A model generated the notes under the pieces. That model worked only from the letters and a program-made list of their open reading frames with translations. It was not told where the DNA came from and made no database searches. A stretch of DNA of 64,000 bases, taken from positions 682,001-746,000 of the forward strand of contig JAESUZ010000420.1 in the NCBI GenBank assembly GCA_017311185.1. The letters are read 5' to 3'. Numbering within the stretch: position 1 is the first letter of the stretch; every line of letters begins with the position of its first letter. This stretch comes from Proteles cristata cristata. Its lineage: Eukaryota > Chordata > Mammalia > Carnivora > Hyaenidae. The translations under genes and the position numbers were made by a program. Shown here piece by piece: positions 33,796 through 45,504 of this stretch.

Positions 33796-34094
33796 CCCAG
33801 GTCTGTCTCATTTAGAAGCCTGTTTCCACTGGGTCCATGGCCTCCACAAAGCCCCCAAGGGAGTGAGTCCCCCTTTTCTCATCACTCTCATTTCAGCCAT
33901 GCACAGTTACTGTCCAGAGCTGGGGTTGTGACATCAAGGATGCTGGTCGCACCCCAGAGAAACAGTAGACCCTTATTCCCACTCTTTTTGCATTGTTGCT
34001 TTTTTTTGTTTGTTTGCTCAGTCTCTGTAGAAGATCAAGGACCACACTGCACAGGACAGTTTGGCAGCTGACTTGGTGCTGACGAAGTAGGGGG

Positions 34095-34290
34095 TACAGC
34101 GTGGTGATTAAGCCTGTGGGCTCTCCATGGGGCCACCGGGGTCTGAGTCACTGATGTGCATCTTTGGGCAGGTTACACAATCCCTCATCTGGAATCCCTA
34201 ATTTGGGCAGTCTTCTCATCTGGAAAAGAGGGATGGAAATGGTCATAGTTGAGTCTTAGAGGGTTTGTACATGTTAAGAAAAATATATCT
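34095..34290 (+). mobile_element. MIR SINE
   Basis: It shows acagcgtggtgattaagcct, a degraded gagtcactgatgtgcatctt, tttgggcaggttacacaat and gtcttctcatctggaaaaga. Confidence 0.8.
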
Positions 34291-34415
34291 TGGGAGGCAG
34301 ACATTTGAAACATTTTTTAAAACGTTGGCAGAGGGTGACATTCCAATCAAACAAAACTGTAAACCCAGGATGCACAAAGAATAGACACACATGACTACAT
34401 TAAAAAAACAAAACC

Positions 34416-34603
34416 TGGAGCACCCAGGTGGCTCAGTCGGTTGAGTTTCCGACGTTGGCTCAGTTCGTGATCTCATGGTTTGTGAGTTCAAACCCCCCAT
34501 CAGGCTTGCTGCTGTCAGCGCAGAGCGTGCTTCAGATCCCCCTCTCACTGCCCCTCCCCCACTTCCACTCTCTCAAAAATAAATAAAACATTAAATTTTT
34601 TTT
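34416..34603 (+). mobile_element. Can-SINE
   Basis: SINE starting ggagcacccaggtggctcag with a shortened middle and an aaataaataaaac tail. The A-rich target makes the TSD ambiguous. Confidence 0.9.
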
Positions 34604-34689
34604 AAAAAAACACCAAATATGGCAAAAGAACAAAACAAAATCAAAAGCTAAATTTTCCCACATAGGATTTTTTATAACATATGTGACAG

Positions 34690-35475
34690 TAAGGGTATTA
34701 ATAGTCCTAATAAACTCATAAACTGAGAAAAAATAGATAAAGCACTCAATAGAAAAATTGACGAAGGCTATCAGAGGGCCCTCACCAAAGAGAGTGTCCA
34801 CATGGCCAATGGGCACCCCAAAGGGTGCTCAAGGACATGCAAATTCAAGCTAAAATAAGATACCATTTTTAATCCATTTGATTGGGGGGAGTTAGAATAT
34901 CTGAAGCTGACAAAGATGTGAGGAAAAAGATACTTTCATATATTTCTGGTGGGAATATGAAATCTGACAAGTAACACTGGAAAAAAATCTAAGAATCTGT
35001 TAAAAATAAATGAACGTACTTTTTACCTAGCAACTTTACATTTAAGAATGATCTTATGCAAATCAAGGCATCTCTATATTAGGATATATGTTCAAGGATG
35101 TTTATTATAACCTTATGTCTTTGGGGGGAAATTGGAAACCAGCCTGAATGTTCCTCAGCATACGACTGGTTGAATAAATTATTCAATACTCACTGTGGAA
35201 TATATTGAAATTATTAAGAAAGTAAGTATGAATAAGCTGCAGTACACCCATACAATGGAATACTATTCAGGGAAAAAAGGAGGGCACTAGTGATACACAC
35301 ACCTTGGGTGTGTCTCCAAGCGTTACGCAGAGTTAAAGAAGCCAATCTCAAAAGGTTGCCTAGTGTGTGATTTATCTAATCTTGAAATGAGAAAACTGTA
35401 ATGGTGGAAAACAGACTAGTGGTTGTCAGAGGTGAGGGATGGGAAGAGGGTGTGGCTGCAAAGATGCACAAGGTT
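34690..35475 (+). mobile_element. Old L1M, end of ORF2 and 3' UTR (part 1)
   Basis: Order as in L1: catggccaatgggcacccca, ggtgggaatatgaaat, acaatggaatactattcagg and ctagtggttgtcagaggtg. A SINE splits it at 35476. Confidence 0.8.
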
Positions 35476-35700
35476 GGGGCGCCTGGGTGGTTTAATCTGT
35501 GGAATGTTCGATTCTTGATTTCAGCTCAGGTCATGATCATAGGGTTGTGGAGTCAACCCCCGCACTGGGCTCTGCCCTGAGTATGGAGCCTGCTTAAGAC
35601 TCTCTCTCTCTCAATCTCTCTCTCTCTTCCCCGCCCCCCCCGCCCCCCAGTATCCTCTCCCCTGCTTGTCCTCTGTCTCTCTAAAAATAAACAAACAAAT
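35476..35700 (+). mobile_element. Older Can-SINE type in L1M
   Basis: The head contains gattcttgatttcagctcag, the older sequence. The middle holds a C-rich run at 35629-35648 that would give a G-quadruplex-capable minus strand. Confidence 0.9.
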
Positions 35701-35990
35701 AAACCAAAGGACATCTCAAAGTGCACAAGGGAACTTTTGGAGGTGATGGGAACGTTATGTGTTCTTATTGTGGGTGTGGGTTGTGTGAATGCACAGATGT
35801 ACTAAAGACTCCCAAAAGCCAATTTTACCATGTGATAATTTGCTTTAAAAGCAAGCTTCACAAAGACAACAAAAAGAAGTTATATTTAGGTCTATCAACC
35901 TCGAGAGGTCTCCACGATACATTTAGGGGGAAAAAAGTTGTAAAATTATGTGTATGATACGATTCTATTTTTGTAAAAGCACATACCCCA
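35701..35990 (+). mobile_element. Old L1M 3' UTR (part 2)
   Basis: The L1M continues: aagggaacttttggaggtga, attgtgggtgtgggttgtg and a closing ttaccatgtgataatttgc. Confidence 0.7.
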
Positions 35991-36114
35991 AAGACCTTTC
36001 TACATATGATTCTGGTTCGCATATGTTTCTACAAGCATGAGAAAGAGGCTGGTGCTGGTGGTGTTTATCTGAGAACGGCAGGGCTGGAGGAGGAGCATTA
36101 GAAGGTATTTCTTT

Positions 36115-36316
36115 TTTTTAATGTTTATTTATTTATTTCGAGAGAGAGTGCAAGTGAGCAGGGGAGGAGCAGAGAGAGAGGAAGAGACAGAATCTCTTCT
36201 CCATGGTCAGCAGCACGGAGACCCATGAGGGGCTCAAACTCACAAACCACGAGATGATGACCCCAGCTGAAACCAAGAGTCAGAGGCTTCACCGACTGAG
36301 CCACCCGGGCACCCCA
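36115..36316 (-). mobile_element. Can-SINE
   Basis: Reversed SINE with a perfect 15-bp TSD, agaaggtatttcttt, at 36100-36114 and 36317-36331. The head has the older gaaaccaagagtcagag sequence. Confidence 0.94.
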
Positions 36317-36523
36317 AGAAGGTATTTCTTTATACATCATTGCATTCTTTCACTGGTTACATTGAGTAAATACTACATTTTAAATTAAAACCAGAAGACC
36401 AAACAAAAATAATAACGGAAAACTTAAGAAGCAGAAGAAAGCTAAAAAAGAAGGCTAGCAGGGAAGAGAAAGTTGAAACAAAAAACCAGCTGGCAGGAAA
36501 ATGGCTCTGAGGCTCCGTGGCCA

Positions 36524-36537
36524 GGGCGCCTGGGTGG
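36524..36537 (+). mobile_element. 14-bp SINE 5'-head stub
   Basis: gggcgcctgggtgg is identical to the first bases of the Can-SINE but is followed at once by unrelated sequence. It may be a deletion remnant or chance. Confidence 0.5.
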
Positions 36538-36848
36538 TGCCAATCAAATCCCCAAATCAGAAACACATGGATGCACGGGAGCGTAAAGACCACCCTGGGT
36601 CTGAGACCAGTGGTCTTTCAAGGCTTATGATTTGGGGCTCATTTTGAGGACCCAAGCCAGCCTCCTTGACTCCTCTGTGTTTCTTTCTTCTCTCCATGTG
36701 TTTATTCCTGCGTCCATCCAACGTCCACCTTGCTAAATGCCTACTGTGTTTTCAGTTTTTAAAATTTTACTCCGCCCCTCCTCCAGATCATAATAAAATC
36801 CAAAGCAACATTCAGATTTTGGGGTGCTTGTCTTTAAAGATGACAATA

Positions 36849-37033
36849 GGGGGCACCTGGCTGGCTCAGTTGGTAGAGCACACGACTCTTGATCTTGGGG
36901 TTGTAAGTTCGGTGCCTGGGTGGCTCAGTCAGTTGAGCATTCAGGTCCTGATCTCAGGATCATGAGTTCAAGCCCCGAGTCAGGCTCCGCACAGGGCTTG
37001 AAGCCTACTTAAAAAAATAAAAAATAAAAATAA
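36849..37033 (+). mobile_element. Composite SINE with two tRNA heads
   Basis: A first head (36849-36910) stops at gttgtaagttc and a second head starts directly at ggtgcctgggtgg (36911), with no A-tail between. The end is the simple gcctacttaaaa tail without a CT-rich middle. One TSD, taaagatgacaata at 36835-36848 and taaagatgaaaata at 37034-37047, encloses both. Confidence 0.88.
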
Positions 37034-37299
37034 TAAAGATGAAAATATATGGAGACATTGGGAGCCTTTCCTCAGCTTTTATTTCTGTGAGCCTCAGTGA
37101 CAGTCTTGTTGTGGTAAGTAGCCATGACGGCTTGAACAAAGGGAATTGGTATCTATTCAGGCTCCCATTTCCCTGAAGTGGGCAACTGGGAATCTTAGGA
37201 TAGGGTGACAGACTTTGCAGTGAGTTGCTCCTCTACTTTCAGAGAATCCAGGACCTCTTCTGATTTCCTGATACGATTGACCAGAGAATGTTCCCCACT

Positions 37300-37520
37300 C
37301 TATGATAAGAGTAGACTTCTGGAGCCAGATTTCCTGGGTTCAAATCCTAGCTCCACCACTCATTGACTATGTGCCCCAGGGCAAGCTTACTAACTTTTTC
37401 AGGGGCATCAGTTTCCTCATCTATAGGCCAAGTCTGAGGTTAAATGTGTTACTAGATGGAAAGCACTCGAAACAGTGCCTGTTCATACTTGCTTCATCAC
37501 CAGCATTATTATTATTGTTG
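37300..37520 (+). mobile_element. MIR SINE
   Basis: Clear MIR order: gacttctggagccagattt, gggttcaaatcctagctcc, gtttcctcatctatagg and gaaagcactcgaaacagtgc. Confidence 0.92.
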
Positions 37521-37554
37521 TTATCGATAACTACGTAGTAGTGGGTTGCACTGA

Positions 37555-38115
37555 TTACAGGAAAAGTCCACTATATTGTTTTGAATAACAGGAAACACTG
37601 CACAATTTTTATAGCAGAGTCATACTGAGGCTATAACTATGTGTGTACGTGTGTGGGCATATGTGTCTGTGTTAGTATGTACATATGTATGCACATTTGA
37701 AAATACATAGGGAAGGAGCACCTAGCTGACTCAGTTGGGTAAGCATTCAACTTTGGCTTAGGCCATGATCTCATGGTTCTTGGGTTCGAGCCCCGCACTG
37801 GGCTCTGTGCTGACAGCTCAGAGCCTGGAGCCTGCTTCAGATTGTGTGTGTGTATCTCTCTCTCTGTTCCTCCCCTGTCTGTGTTCTCTCTGTCTCTCAA
37901 AAATAAATAAACATTAAAAAATTAAAAAAAAAAGAAAGAAAATACATAGGGAAGAACCTGGAAGACCACACTTCAAACTCTGACCAGTGGTGATCTCGGA
38001 GGAGCAGCTTTGGGAGGGGATTAAAAGGGAACTTTTACTTATTATATATTCTTCGGTATCGTTACATAATTTACTGTCAGCATTATTGTTTTGGTAATTT
38101 AAGAACAAAAAGAAA
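37555..38115 (+). mobile_element. Old L1M/HAL1-like 3' UTR, split by a SINE
   Basis: It follows the old L1 3' end: the TG/TA-rich stretch at 37640-37690, then gaacctggaagaccaca and ccagtggtgatctcggagga. The SINE at 37716-37937 is inserted in the middle. Confidence 0.65.
37716..37937 (+). mobile_element. Can-SINE
   Basis: Full SINE with a perfect 17-bp TSD, gaaaatacatagggaag, at 37699-37715 and 37938-37954. Although its TSD is perfect, it has the older ctcaaaaataaataaac tail. Confidence 0.95.
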
Positions 38116-38119
38116 ATTA

Positions 38120-39815
38120 AACCAAAGGAATCAATAGACTTTAAAATGGAGGTAAGCACCATCAGAGAATGTCTTTCCACTGTCTATTATGGAAAACTTA
38201 CAATTTTTCTGTTGTTGGTTGTATGAGAGTCACAAAGATGGCCATAAAAAGTATATATTTTTTCTTTAATATGAGAACAATTCCTGGGATTGTTGATCCT
38301 AATGTGAAGGTGAGATTTGTCTGATATAGATCCATGGGGTCAGTCTAATAAATCACTCTGCTGGTGGCTGCATTAGAAATTCAAAGTCTGGAGGTGCAAA
38401 TCTCAATGTGTCTATGGCTCCCCAGACACCACTATGTCTTGATCCCCGTCGCCCACAGTCCTGATGGACTGAGCTCACAGAATTTGGAGTCAGGCTTTCC
38501 TCTTCACATGTCTCCTTCTTTAGAGCTGCACCTCCATATTAGTCTAGCTGAGGTGCCCAGAGTTAACTAGCTGCAATGGAGAATACAATCAGAGGTTTGC
38601 TTTGATTGGAAGCAAAATGATATAGAAGGCTGGGATCAGCATTCGTGATGCCAGGCAGACTCTCAGGCAAGACCTCAAGGTGACAGAAACTATTTTATTC
38701 ATTCCCCTGGAATGAGATCCCTTTAGACATGGGCTCACATTGTCTAGACATACAGACTAATTTACAAGCCAAATTTGTAGTATCACCATGAGGATAGGTA
38801 AAGCATTGCAATGGGTCAGAATCTTCAGGTCTAATCCTTAAGATGCCCTTCCAACCAATAAGATAATTGGAAAATCCACAAGACATTGAATGCATGCTTG
38901 GTGGAGGGTTAATCAGGGAACAACGTGACCTGAGAATGAGACAGCCTCAGGGTCATATCAGAGCTCCACCATCCACTATGTGACCATATGCATGTTGCTG
39001 TAACTCCCAAAGCTTGATTTTGTCACCTGGATAAAGAAGATGCACTGCTTTAGATTGAACCCCTGGAAACAGACTCTGAGATGGAGAGTTATAAGCAGAG
39101 GTTTCCTGGAAGATACACTTGCAAGAAAGTGAGAACTACAAGACTGGGCAGGGAATAAGGGCACCTGGGATGTGGATGCAAATGGGGCTGGAATTTGGAG
39201 GAACTCAATCTGGAGCAGCCCTTCAGAGTCCTTGCAAATTGAGAGAAAAGCTGAGCCTTTGAACGCTTGAGTCAGTCAATCACTGGCCACATGCCATCCC
39301 TGAGAAGGTGTATAACCTGACCCTGACCCATAACTGAGGACAGTCTCCAATGGGGTAGAGCCGTGAGCCTCCAGCAGCCTGCGTGCCCAGCAGTCTTTGG
39401 GGTGGGGAGCTCGGTGTTGCTTCCCAGGATCTGCTACACATCCCTATTCCAGATTAGGGTAGGGGACTAGAAAGTACATAGCATTTCTTCTATCTATCCC
39501 TCTTGATAAATATTCCTCAATGACTTTGAAAGAGTATGGAGATGGTTTTCCTGTTCCATCCTTTATTGGGTTTTTCTGGTAACCAAAACCCCTACACCCA
39601 CTAGAAATATCGCTTTACCTTGTGCAGCGCAAAATGAACACTAACAAAGCCTTAACCTCAGATTCACTTCATCTGTTGCTATAGGACCCAGAGCCTCTTG
39701 ACAGGTAGGTAACCGGGAGAGGGTTTGCTCATATATCAGTTACATACTGCCATTTCTTTCTCACATTTTTTCTGGTTGGAGACTTTGGAGACTCTTTCAT
39801 ATCCTGAGCAGTATT
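38120..39815. other. No gene seen; partly unassigned repeat
   Basis: The part at about 39055-39440 has the feel of an ancient interspersed repeat (acagactctgagatggagag and gcaggggtttcctgg-like order), family unknown. The rest is unassigned. Confidence 0.4.
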
Positions 39816-39819
39816 TTGT

Positions 39820-40031
39820 TTTTGTTTTTTGTTTAATGTTATCTTTGAGACAGAGAGGCACAGAATGTGAGTAGGGGAGGGGCAGAGAGAGAGGGAGACA
39901 CAGAATCTGAAGGGGATCCAAGCTCTGAGCTGTCAGCACAGAGCCTGATGTGGGGCTTGAACTCATGAATGGTGAGATTGTGACCTGAGCTGCAGTTGGA
40001 TGCTTAACTGACTGAGCCACCCAGGCACCCC
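39820..40031 (-). mobile_element. Can-SINE
   Basis: Reversed SINE. The flank gagcagtattttg is echoed by gggcagtatattc after the head, a decayed TSD. Confidence 0.92.
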
Positions 40032-40120
40032 TCGTGGGCAGTATATTCTATGAAGTATTACTCAGGTCACTGAGGTTGAACATTGTTTTTTTTTATTGGC
40101 TTCAGAAACAGGTCACGTTT

Positions 40121-40347
40121 GGGGCGCCTTGGTGGCTTAGTCGGTTAAGCGTCCGACTTTCGCTTAGGTCATGATCTCGCGGTTCGTGGGTTTGAGCCCC
40201 ACGTCGGGCTCTGTGCTGACTGCCGGCTCAGAGCCTGGAGCCTGTTTCAGTCTGTGACTCCCTCTATCTCTGACCCTCCTGCTCACGCTGTCTCTCTCTC
40301 TCTATCCTAGAAATAAAAATTAAAAAAAAAAAGAAAGAAAGAAAGAA
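40121..40347 (+). mobile_element. Can-SINE, young subfamily, (GAAA)n tail
   Basis: Full SINE with a perfect 17-bp TSD, agaaacaggtcacgttt, at 40104-40120 and 40348-40364. The tail has become GAAA repeats (40333-40350). It carries ggcttag and tttcgcttagg. Confidence 0.96.
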
Positions 40348-40364
40348 AGAAACAGGTCACGTTT

Positions 40365-40964
40365 TCTTGACCTTGAACTCAAACTTTCAGGGAGGTCCCC
40401 TCTCAGAAATCATGTATACTTACTATCCAGACCAAATGCAATCAGGAGGATTTTCCATTTTGGTTTCATGTTTGGTTTTGTGTCTTCTCTCTTTCGATAC
40501 TACCAAGCAACGAAGCCAGAGGTGGACTGGAAAAGTGGTAAGATGACACCCAAGATTATGGCAATAATTTTAGGCAGGTGGGATCATCTGGGGGAGGTAT
40601 AAAAGACTCAGGGATAAGAATGTTTTTGGACTCTTCTGCCCCATATTATCACATATTTCCAGGATCATTGTGTCAATTTCCACTCCCACAAACAGTTCAT
40701 GGAAGAAGGACTTATACCATCCTGTGCCAAGCATCTGCTGGCTTAATAGACCTTGTTCATTGCTGACTTTTTGGAGAATCAATTAATCAGTACTTCACTC
40801 TAAAAGTGAAAGGTGACTACATCTCCCTGAAATATCTTTGATTTTTAGTGCCATTGAATATTTGTATTACTTACATTTCTTTTGATATAAATTGCCTACT
40901 CATGATCTGTTCTTTACCTCCATTGTGGGATTAGGATGTTCTCTTAATGACTGTATGTACATAT
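40365..40964. other. No gene seen; unassigned sequence
   Basis: Short overlapping frames on both strands at 40570-40782 have no support. Confidence 0.4.
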
Positions 40965-41069
40965 GTACATACTTATTTATTTTAAGTAGGCTCCATGCCC
41001 AATATGGGGCTTGAACTCATAACCCTGAGATCGAGTTGCATGCTGTACTGAGTCAGCCAAGTGCCCCAG
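40965..41069 (-). mobile_element. Short old tRNA-SINE without CT-rich middle
   Basis: Reversed order: ttatttattttaagtaggct, catgcccaatatggggcttg and a gtcagccaagtgcccc head. It is the same simple-tailed type as 36911-37033. Confidence 0.82.
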
Positions 41070-41375
41070 ATGTTTTCTTAATGATCTTTGAAAGCTCTTT
41101 ATACAGTAAGACTAATGACTCTATGTATTTCATGGTGTTTCTAGCCTTTAACGATTCATTTTTTTCTCTGAAATAACTTATAAAATATGAGGCAAGTCAA
41201 CTCTAAAATAAAAACTATCCCTTATCTTTTTCCTTGTGGTTAATCAGTCTGTGGCAACTCTGATTTATATAGGAACGAGTTAGAAATTTTAATTCAGTGG
41301 GTGTTGAATAAGTTTGCAGCTGGGGTAAAAAAAATTTCTGCACTTAATTTCCAACTCCATTCCTTTCCTTTTTGT

Positions 41376-41587
41376 TTGTTTTGTTTTGTTTTCAATTTTT
41401 TGATGTTTAATTTTGGGAGAGAAACACAGAGCATGAGCAAGGGAGGAGCAGAAAAAGAGAGGGAGACACAGCATCTGAAACAGGCTCCAGGCTCCAAGAC
41501 CAACGTGGGGCTTGAACTCACAAACCACGAGATGGTGACCTGAGCTGAAGTCAGACGCTTAACTGACTGAGCCACCCAGGTGTCCCC
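41376..41587 (-). mobile_element. Can-SINE
   Basis: Reversed SINE with a gap around ccaagaccaacgtgggg, where the tgctgacagctc block is missing. A weak TSD is seen (tccattccttt and cccattctgttt). Confidence 0.91.
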
Positions 41588-41599
41588 ATCCCATTCTGT

Positions 41600-42580
41600 T
41601 TCGAGTAAGATTTTGAACTTTCTCCACGTTGGTTTTCTTAGATACAGACTGAGGATAATGTTAATGGCTGGGATGCTGGATTATTGGGAGAATTCAGTTA
41701 CAGAGAGCACATGGTGATGCTTTATAAACCGTGATGCTGCCTTTTGTAACTTGCTCTACATGTAATCTGGATGGTCAGTCCTTCAGAGAGTAGCTTCTGC
41801 TATCCAGGGCAGCCGAAGCTAATCTCTGGTTTGGATGAGGATTCCACAAGTAGTCAAAAGGGTTTTGAAATGAGTAGAAATTTCAGTAGCTTCTCTGTGA
41901 GCAGTGATGGAAAAAGCATTTCTCACTTTTATAAAAAACAACCATCTTAAACTAAAAGGGTAAAGAAAAGGAGACTAGTCTGAGGATTTAACTGGTTGTA
42001 TGGACTTGTTGCAGAGGGAAACATGAGGTCAGTGCCAGCAGGTGGAAATATTATGTTCACTTTTCTCACCCAGCACCAATCTATCAGTAGTGAAGCCTGT
42101 GTTTCGTTATCACTGCTGTCCAAAGAAAGTCACCTTTGATGGGGTTTATTCTCTCTCTTGGTTCATCCCTGTAGACTATTTTGGAGGAAAATTGATTCCT
42201 GATCAATGTAACATAAAATCAAAATCCTCCACATTTAGTCCTGACTCAGCATGGATTAGCCGGGAATGGATACTAAATTCCATGCCCCAAACTTAAAAAT
42301 ATAAGGTGTACTGTTTTTATGAAAGGATCTTAGCTCATCATTTAACCTTAGATCTCTAACTTGCCTTCATCACTTGGGACGTATGCTGTGCTAAATGGAT
42401 GAGATAATGTGTGTAAAGCTTTGTAAGCTGTAATCATGTCATCAGTGTAGGAAAAATAAACATGACATAGACAAAATGAATGTTGGTATCTGGACAGACA
42501 AGAGCAGAATTTGGTTGCCCCATGGCACCAAGCACGCTATTTGAGAGCAGTTTAAGAAAATGGAAATAAACCAAATCAAA
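41600..42580. other. No gene seen; unassigned sequence
   Basis: About 1 kb without a recognised family. The 84-codon frame at 42042-42296 has no domain or splice support. Confidence 0.45.
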
Positions 42581-42593
42581 ACAAAACAACGTA

Positions 42594-42821
42594 GGGGCAT
42601 CTGGGTGGCTCAGTCGGTTAAGCATCTGACTGCAGCTCAGGTCATGATCTCACGGTTTGTGGGTTCAAGCCCTGCGTCCGGCCCTGTGCTGACAGCTAGC
42701 TCAGAACCTGGAGGCTGTTTCAGATTCTGGGTCTCCCTCTCTCTCTCTCTGCCCCTCCCCCACTAGTGCTCTGTCTCTCTCTGTCTCAAAAATAACTAAA
42801 CTATTAAAAAACCAAAACCAA
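42594..42821 (+). mobile_element. Can-SINE
   Basis: Full SINE. TSD aaaacaacgta at 42583-42593 and aaaacaatgta at 42822-42832, one mismatch. Confidence 0.93.
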
Positions 42822-42834
42822 AAAACAATGTACC

Positions 42835-43283
42835 CTGTAAACTAAGCCTTTGCACTGGATTTGCTGCTGTAATGCAGGTGTACTTCCCCCAAGTCACGAG
42901 AGTGGGCTCTGTCGGTTTGATCTGAAGTTGGGCAACCCTGACAGAGGAGCTCAATGAATCCTAACTGGGTAGCCAGGTCTCTGAGGATTAACTCAGATTT
43001 CTATCAGACAGGCTGGAATGTCACCAAAGCCTCCCAAAGGTCTTCATCAGCACCCTTCCTGGGGCTTTTCCCCCCTCCTTGGCTGTTCACAGCTTTGAGC
43101 ACACTGGTGAGATTTTCCCCTCTCACTGCCCGCTCAGTCAGCAGATCCTTGACACTTGCGATATCTGTCTTTTTTTCTCTAATCTTTTTTCAGAGACCAC
43201 AAGATCAAAGCTTTGAGGAGAAAGAAAAATAGAAGAGCCCTTGCTTATGCACAGAAGTGTCTCTCTGCAAGGGCAGGAGCCTG
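42835..43283. other. No gene seen; unassigned sequence
   Basis: A strong acceptor-like pyrimidine tract ends in CAG at 43194, but the frame after it stops within a few codons. Confidence 0.4.
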
Positions 43284-43337
43284 TTTCCTTCCTTCCTTCC
43301 TTCCTTCCTTCCTTCCTTCCTTCCTTCCTTCCTTCCT
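43284..43337. repeat. (TTCC)n microsatellite
   Basis: About thirteen TTCC units. The serine/phenylalanine/proline-rich frames across it are artefacts. Confidence 0.95.
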
Positions 43338-44030
43338 TTCTTTTTTTTACCTATCTGATGAGAATTGTCCCCTTTCCTTGGCTGCCTTTCCCCCTTCTCT
43401 GCTCACCTTTTCCAGCAAATTTAGTAGTCACAGAAGAGATTGTTTATACCTTGTATATTTCTATGATCGTTTTTCTTAGCAGCAGATTTCAGTTCACATA
43501 TTACGATCCTCCCAGGAAGATTTATTTAGAAATACATTCCTTAAAGGAATACAATTCCTTTAGAGACATTTATAGCTGATTTAAATGTACACTTTATATA
43601 ATTTTTGTATCAGTTAGGATTAGCTTTGGCTGCCTGTATCAGGGAACTAAAATTAAAACTGATTTAAAGGAGAAGTTTATTTCTCTCCCCCGTACTGGAG
43701 GCCAGCACTGAAGTCCAGAAAGTCTTCTTTATTATTTACTTAGCTCCTTTTATCTTTCTGGTACACGTGAGATGTTCTAGTGTGTGGCTTTTATCATCAA
43801 GGCCACCTCATGGTCAAAGGTGCTTGCTGGATCTCTCATTATCATGCCTAGACTTCAGGTTGGAAGAAGGAGGAGGAGACGAAGGCAAATGGGCAAATGT
43901 CCCAACTATTGAGAGAGGTCCTTTAAGGGATCTTGCTGAAAGTTCAGTCAACACTTCATTTACATTTCATTGACCAGAACCCAATCCTATGGTCACATGT
44001 GGCCTCAAGGAAGGTGGGACAAAGTAGTCT

Positions 44031-44220
44031 TATTTTTTTATTTTTTATTTTTTGAGAGAGAGGGCTCAAGTGAGCAAAGGGCAGAGAGAGAGAGAGAAAG
44101 AGAGGGCTTACCCGACGCGGGACTTGTGATCATCCAATGGGGGACTGGAACTCATGAACCCTGAGATCATGACCTCAGCCGAAGTCAGATGCTTAACCAA
44201 CTGAGCCACCCAGGATCCCA
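44031..44220 (-). mobile_element. Older Can-SINE type, first of two at one target
   Basis: Reversed SINE with a rearranged middle. Its flanks are aaagtagtct at 44021-44030 and aaaatagtct at 44221-44230. Confidence 0.9.
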
Positions 44221-44230
44221 AAAATAGTCT

Positions 44231-44450
44231 TTTTTTTTTTTAAATGTTTTATTTATTTCTGAGAGAGAGAGACAGCGTGAGCAGGGGAGGGTCAGAGAGA
44301 GAGGGAGACACAGAATCTGAAGCAGGCTCCAGGCTCTGAACTAGCTGTCAGCACAGAGCCCTACGATGGGCTCGAACCCACGAACGGTGAGATCATGACC
44401 TGAGTCGAAGTCGGCCGCCCCACCCACTGAGCCACCCAGGTGCCCCCCGC
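44231..44450 (-). mobile_element. Can-SINE, second of two at one target
   Basis: Reversed SINE between aaaatagtct (44221-44230) and aaagcagtct (44451-44460). The same target motif therefore appears three times around two insertions. Confidence 0.92.
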
Positions 44451-44589
44451 AAAGCAGTCTTTTATGAATGCATTGCCACACCAAATAAAATCGTGCTCTG
44501 TTACTAACAAAGGAGGGGAGAATGGATACTTTTCGGCAACCAGCAAGCTCTGCCACAGTTTTATCCCACCTCCCTTGCCTTGGCTGTTG

Positions 44590-45249
44590 TTAAGCTGAAC
44601 CCGCATTCTGGTCAGTTCCCCTAGTGGGTTCTAGTTTTCTCTTCGGACATCCCTTTCTTAACTCCTTCCCAGATGAGGGAGGGAGAGTAATCCGACTGGT
44701 CAGAGGTTAGGTAGTGTTTCCCGGTGAGCAGCTCACTGTACATTAGGGTGAAGGCTTGTGGTTGTGATACTTCCCTTCTTCTGCCTTCATATGGCTGGAG
44801 AGAGAAACTGATCCAAGGTTCTGGCCATTCTTCATTTCTTTGATTTTTCTTACTTTACACAAAGGTGGGGGGAGGGGAGAGAATGGATAGAACTGCCCGA
44901 GGGGAAAAGGAGAAAAGAGCACTAGTGGTTAAACAAGAGGGTGAAGAAGGCCGTATTTGAAAAGTTTAGATGGGAAAATATCGGCCTTCTCCCACCAGGA
45001 CTTGGCGGCCCCGCTCTCGCGGCTCGGGAGGTACACCGTCTCAACGAGGACTTGCCACCAAACAAATGCTGAAGGCTATTTTTGCTTTCTGGGCTTTTTT
45101 TTTTTTTTCATAAAAGCAAAAATATTCTTTGGATTTCTTTTGGTTACCAAAAACAGATACCAATGTAGGTCTTCTGTAAAAAAGCAAAGTATTGAAATGT
45201 GAACTTTTGAAAAGTGGGTGATACCTGTATAATAAGAAATACACACTGA
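44590..45249. other. No gene seen; unassigned sequence
   Basis: A small GC-rich patch lies at 45003-45045 and a poly-T at 45097-45109. Confidence 0.4.
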
Positions 45250-45475
45250 GGGGCACCAGGGTGACTCAGTCGGTTAAGCGTCCGACTTCCGCTCAGGTCG
45301 TGATCTCGGGGGTTCGTGGGTTGGAGCCCGTATCAGCTAGGAGCCTGGAGCCTATGTCAGTTTCTGCGTCTCCCTCTTTCTCCATCCCTCCCCCACTTGG
45401 GGTCTGTCTCTCTCTCTCTTTCTCTCTCTCTCTTTCATATAAACATTAAAACAAAGAAATAAACAAACATTAAAT
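45250..45475 (+). mobile_element. Can-SINE
   Basis: Full SINE with an expanded CT run. Flanks taagaaatacaca and taagaaatatgca form an imperfect TSD a few bases out. Confidence 0.9.
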
Positions 45476-45504
45476 AAATGCATATTAAGAAATATGCATT
45501 TCGT

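Larger units (their letters stand above)
43610..44580 (+). repeat. Ancient mammalian repeat, split by two SINEs, family unassigned
   Basis: It has the recurrent order of an old interspersed repeat: gtatcaggg near the start, ctcatggtcaaagg, ttcattgaccagaacccaa and, after the SINEs, ccaaataaaatcgtgctctg and acaaaggaggggagaatgga. I cannot name it. Confidence 0.5.

Noticed and set aside
43195..43232. Exon after a strong acceptor-like tract at 43194
   Set aside because: The open frame stops within about twelve codons and no donor follows.
43213..43579. Serine/phenylalanine/proline repeat peptide
   Set aside because: It is produced by the (TTCC)n microsatellite.
45003..45045. CpG island or promoter
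   Set aside because: The GC-rich patch is only about 40 bp, far below island length, with no nearby gene start.
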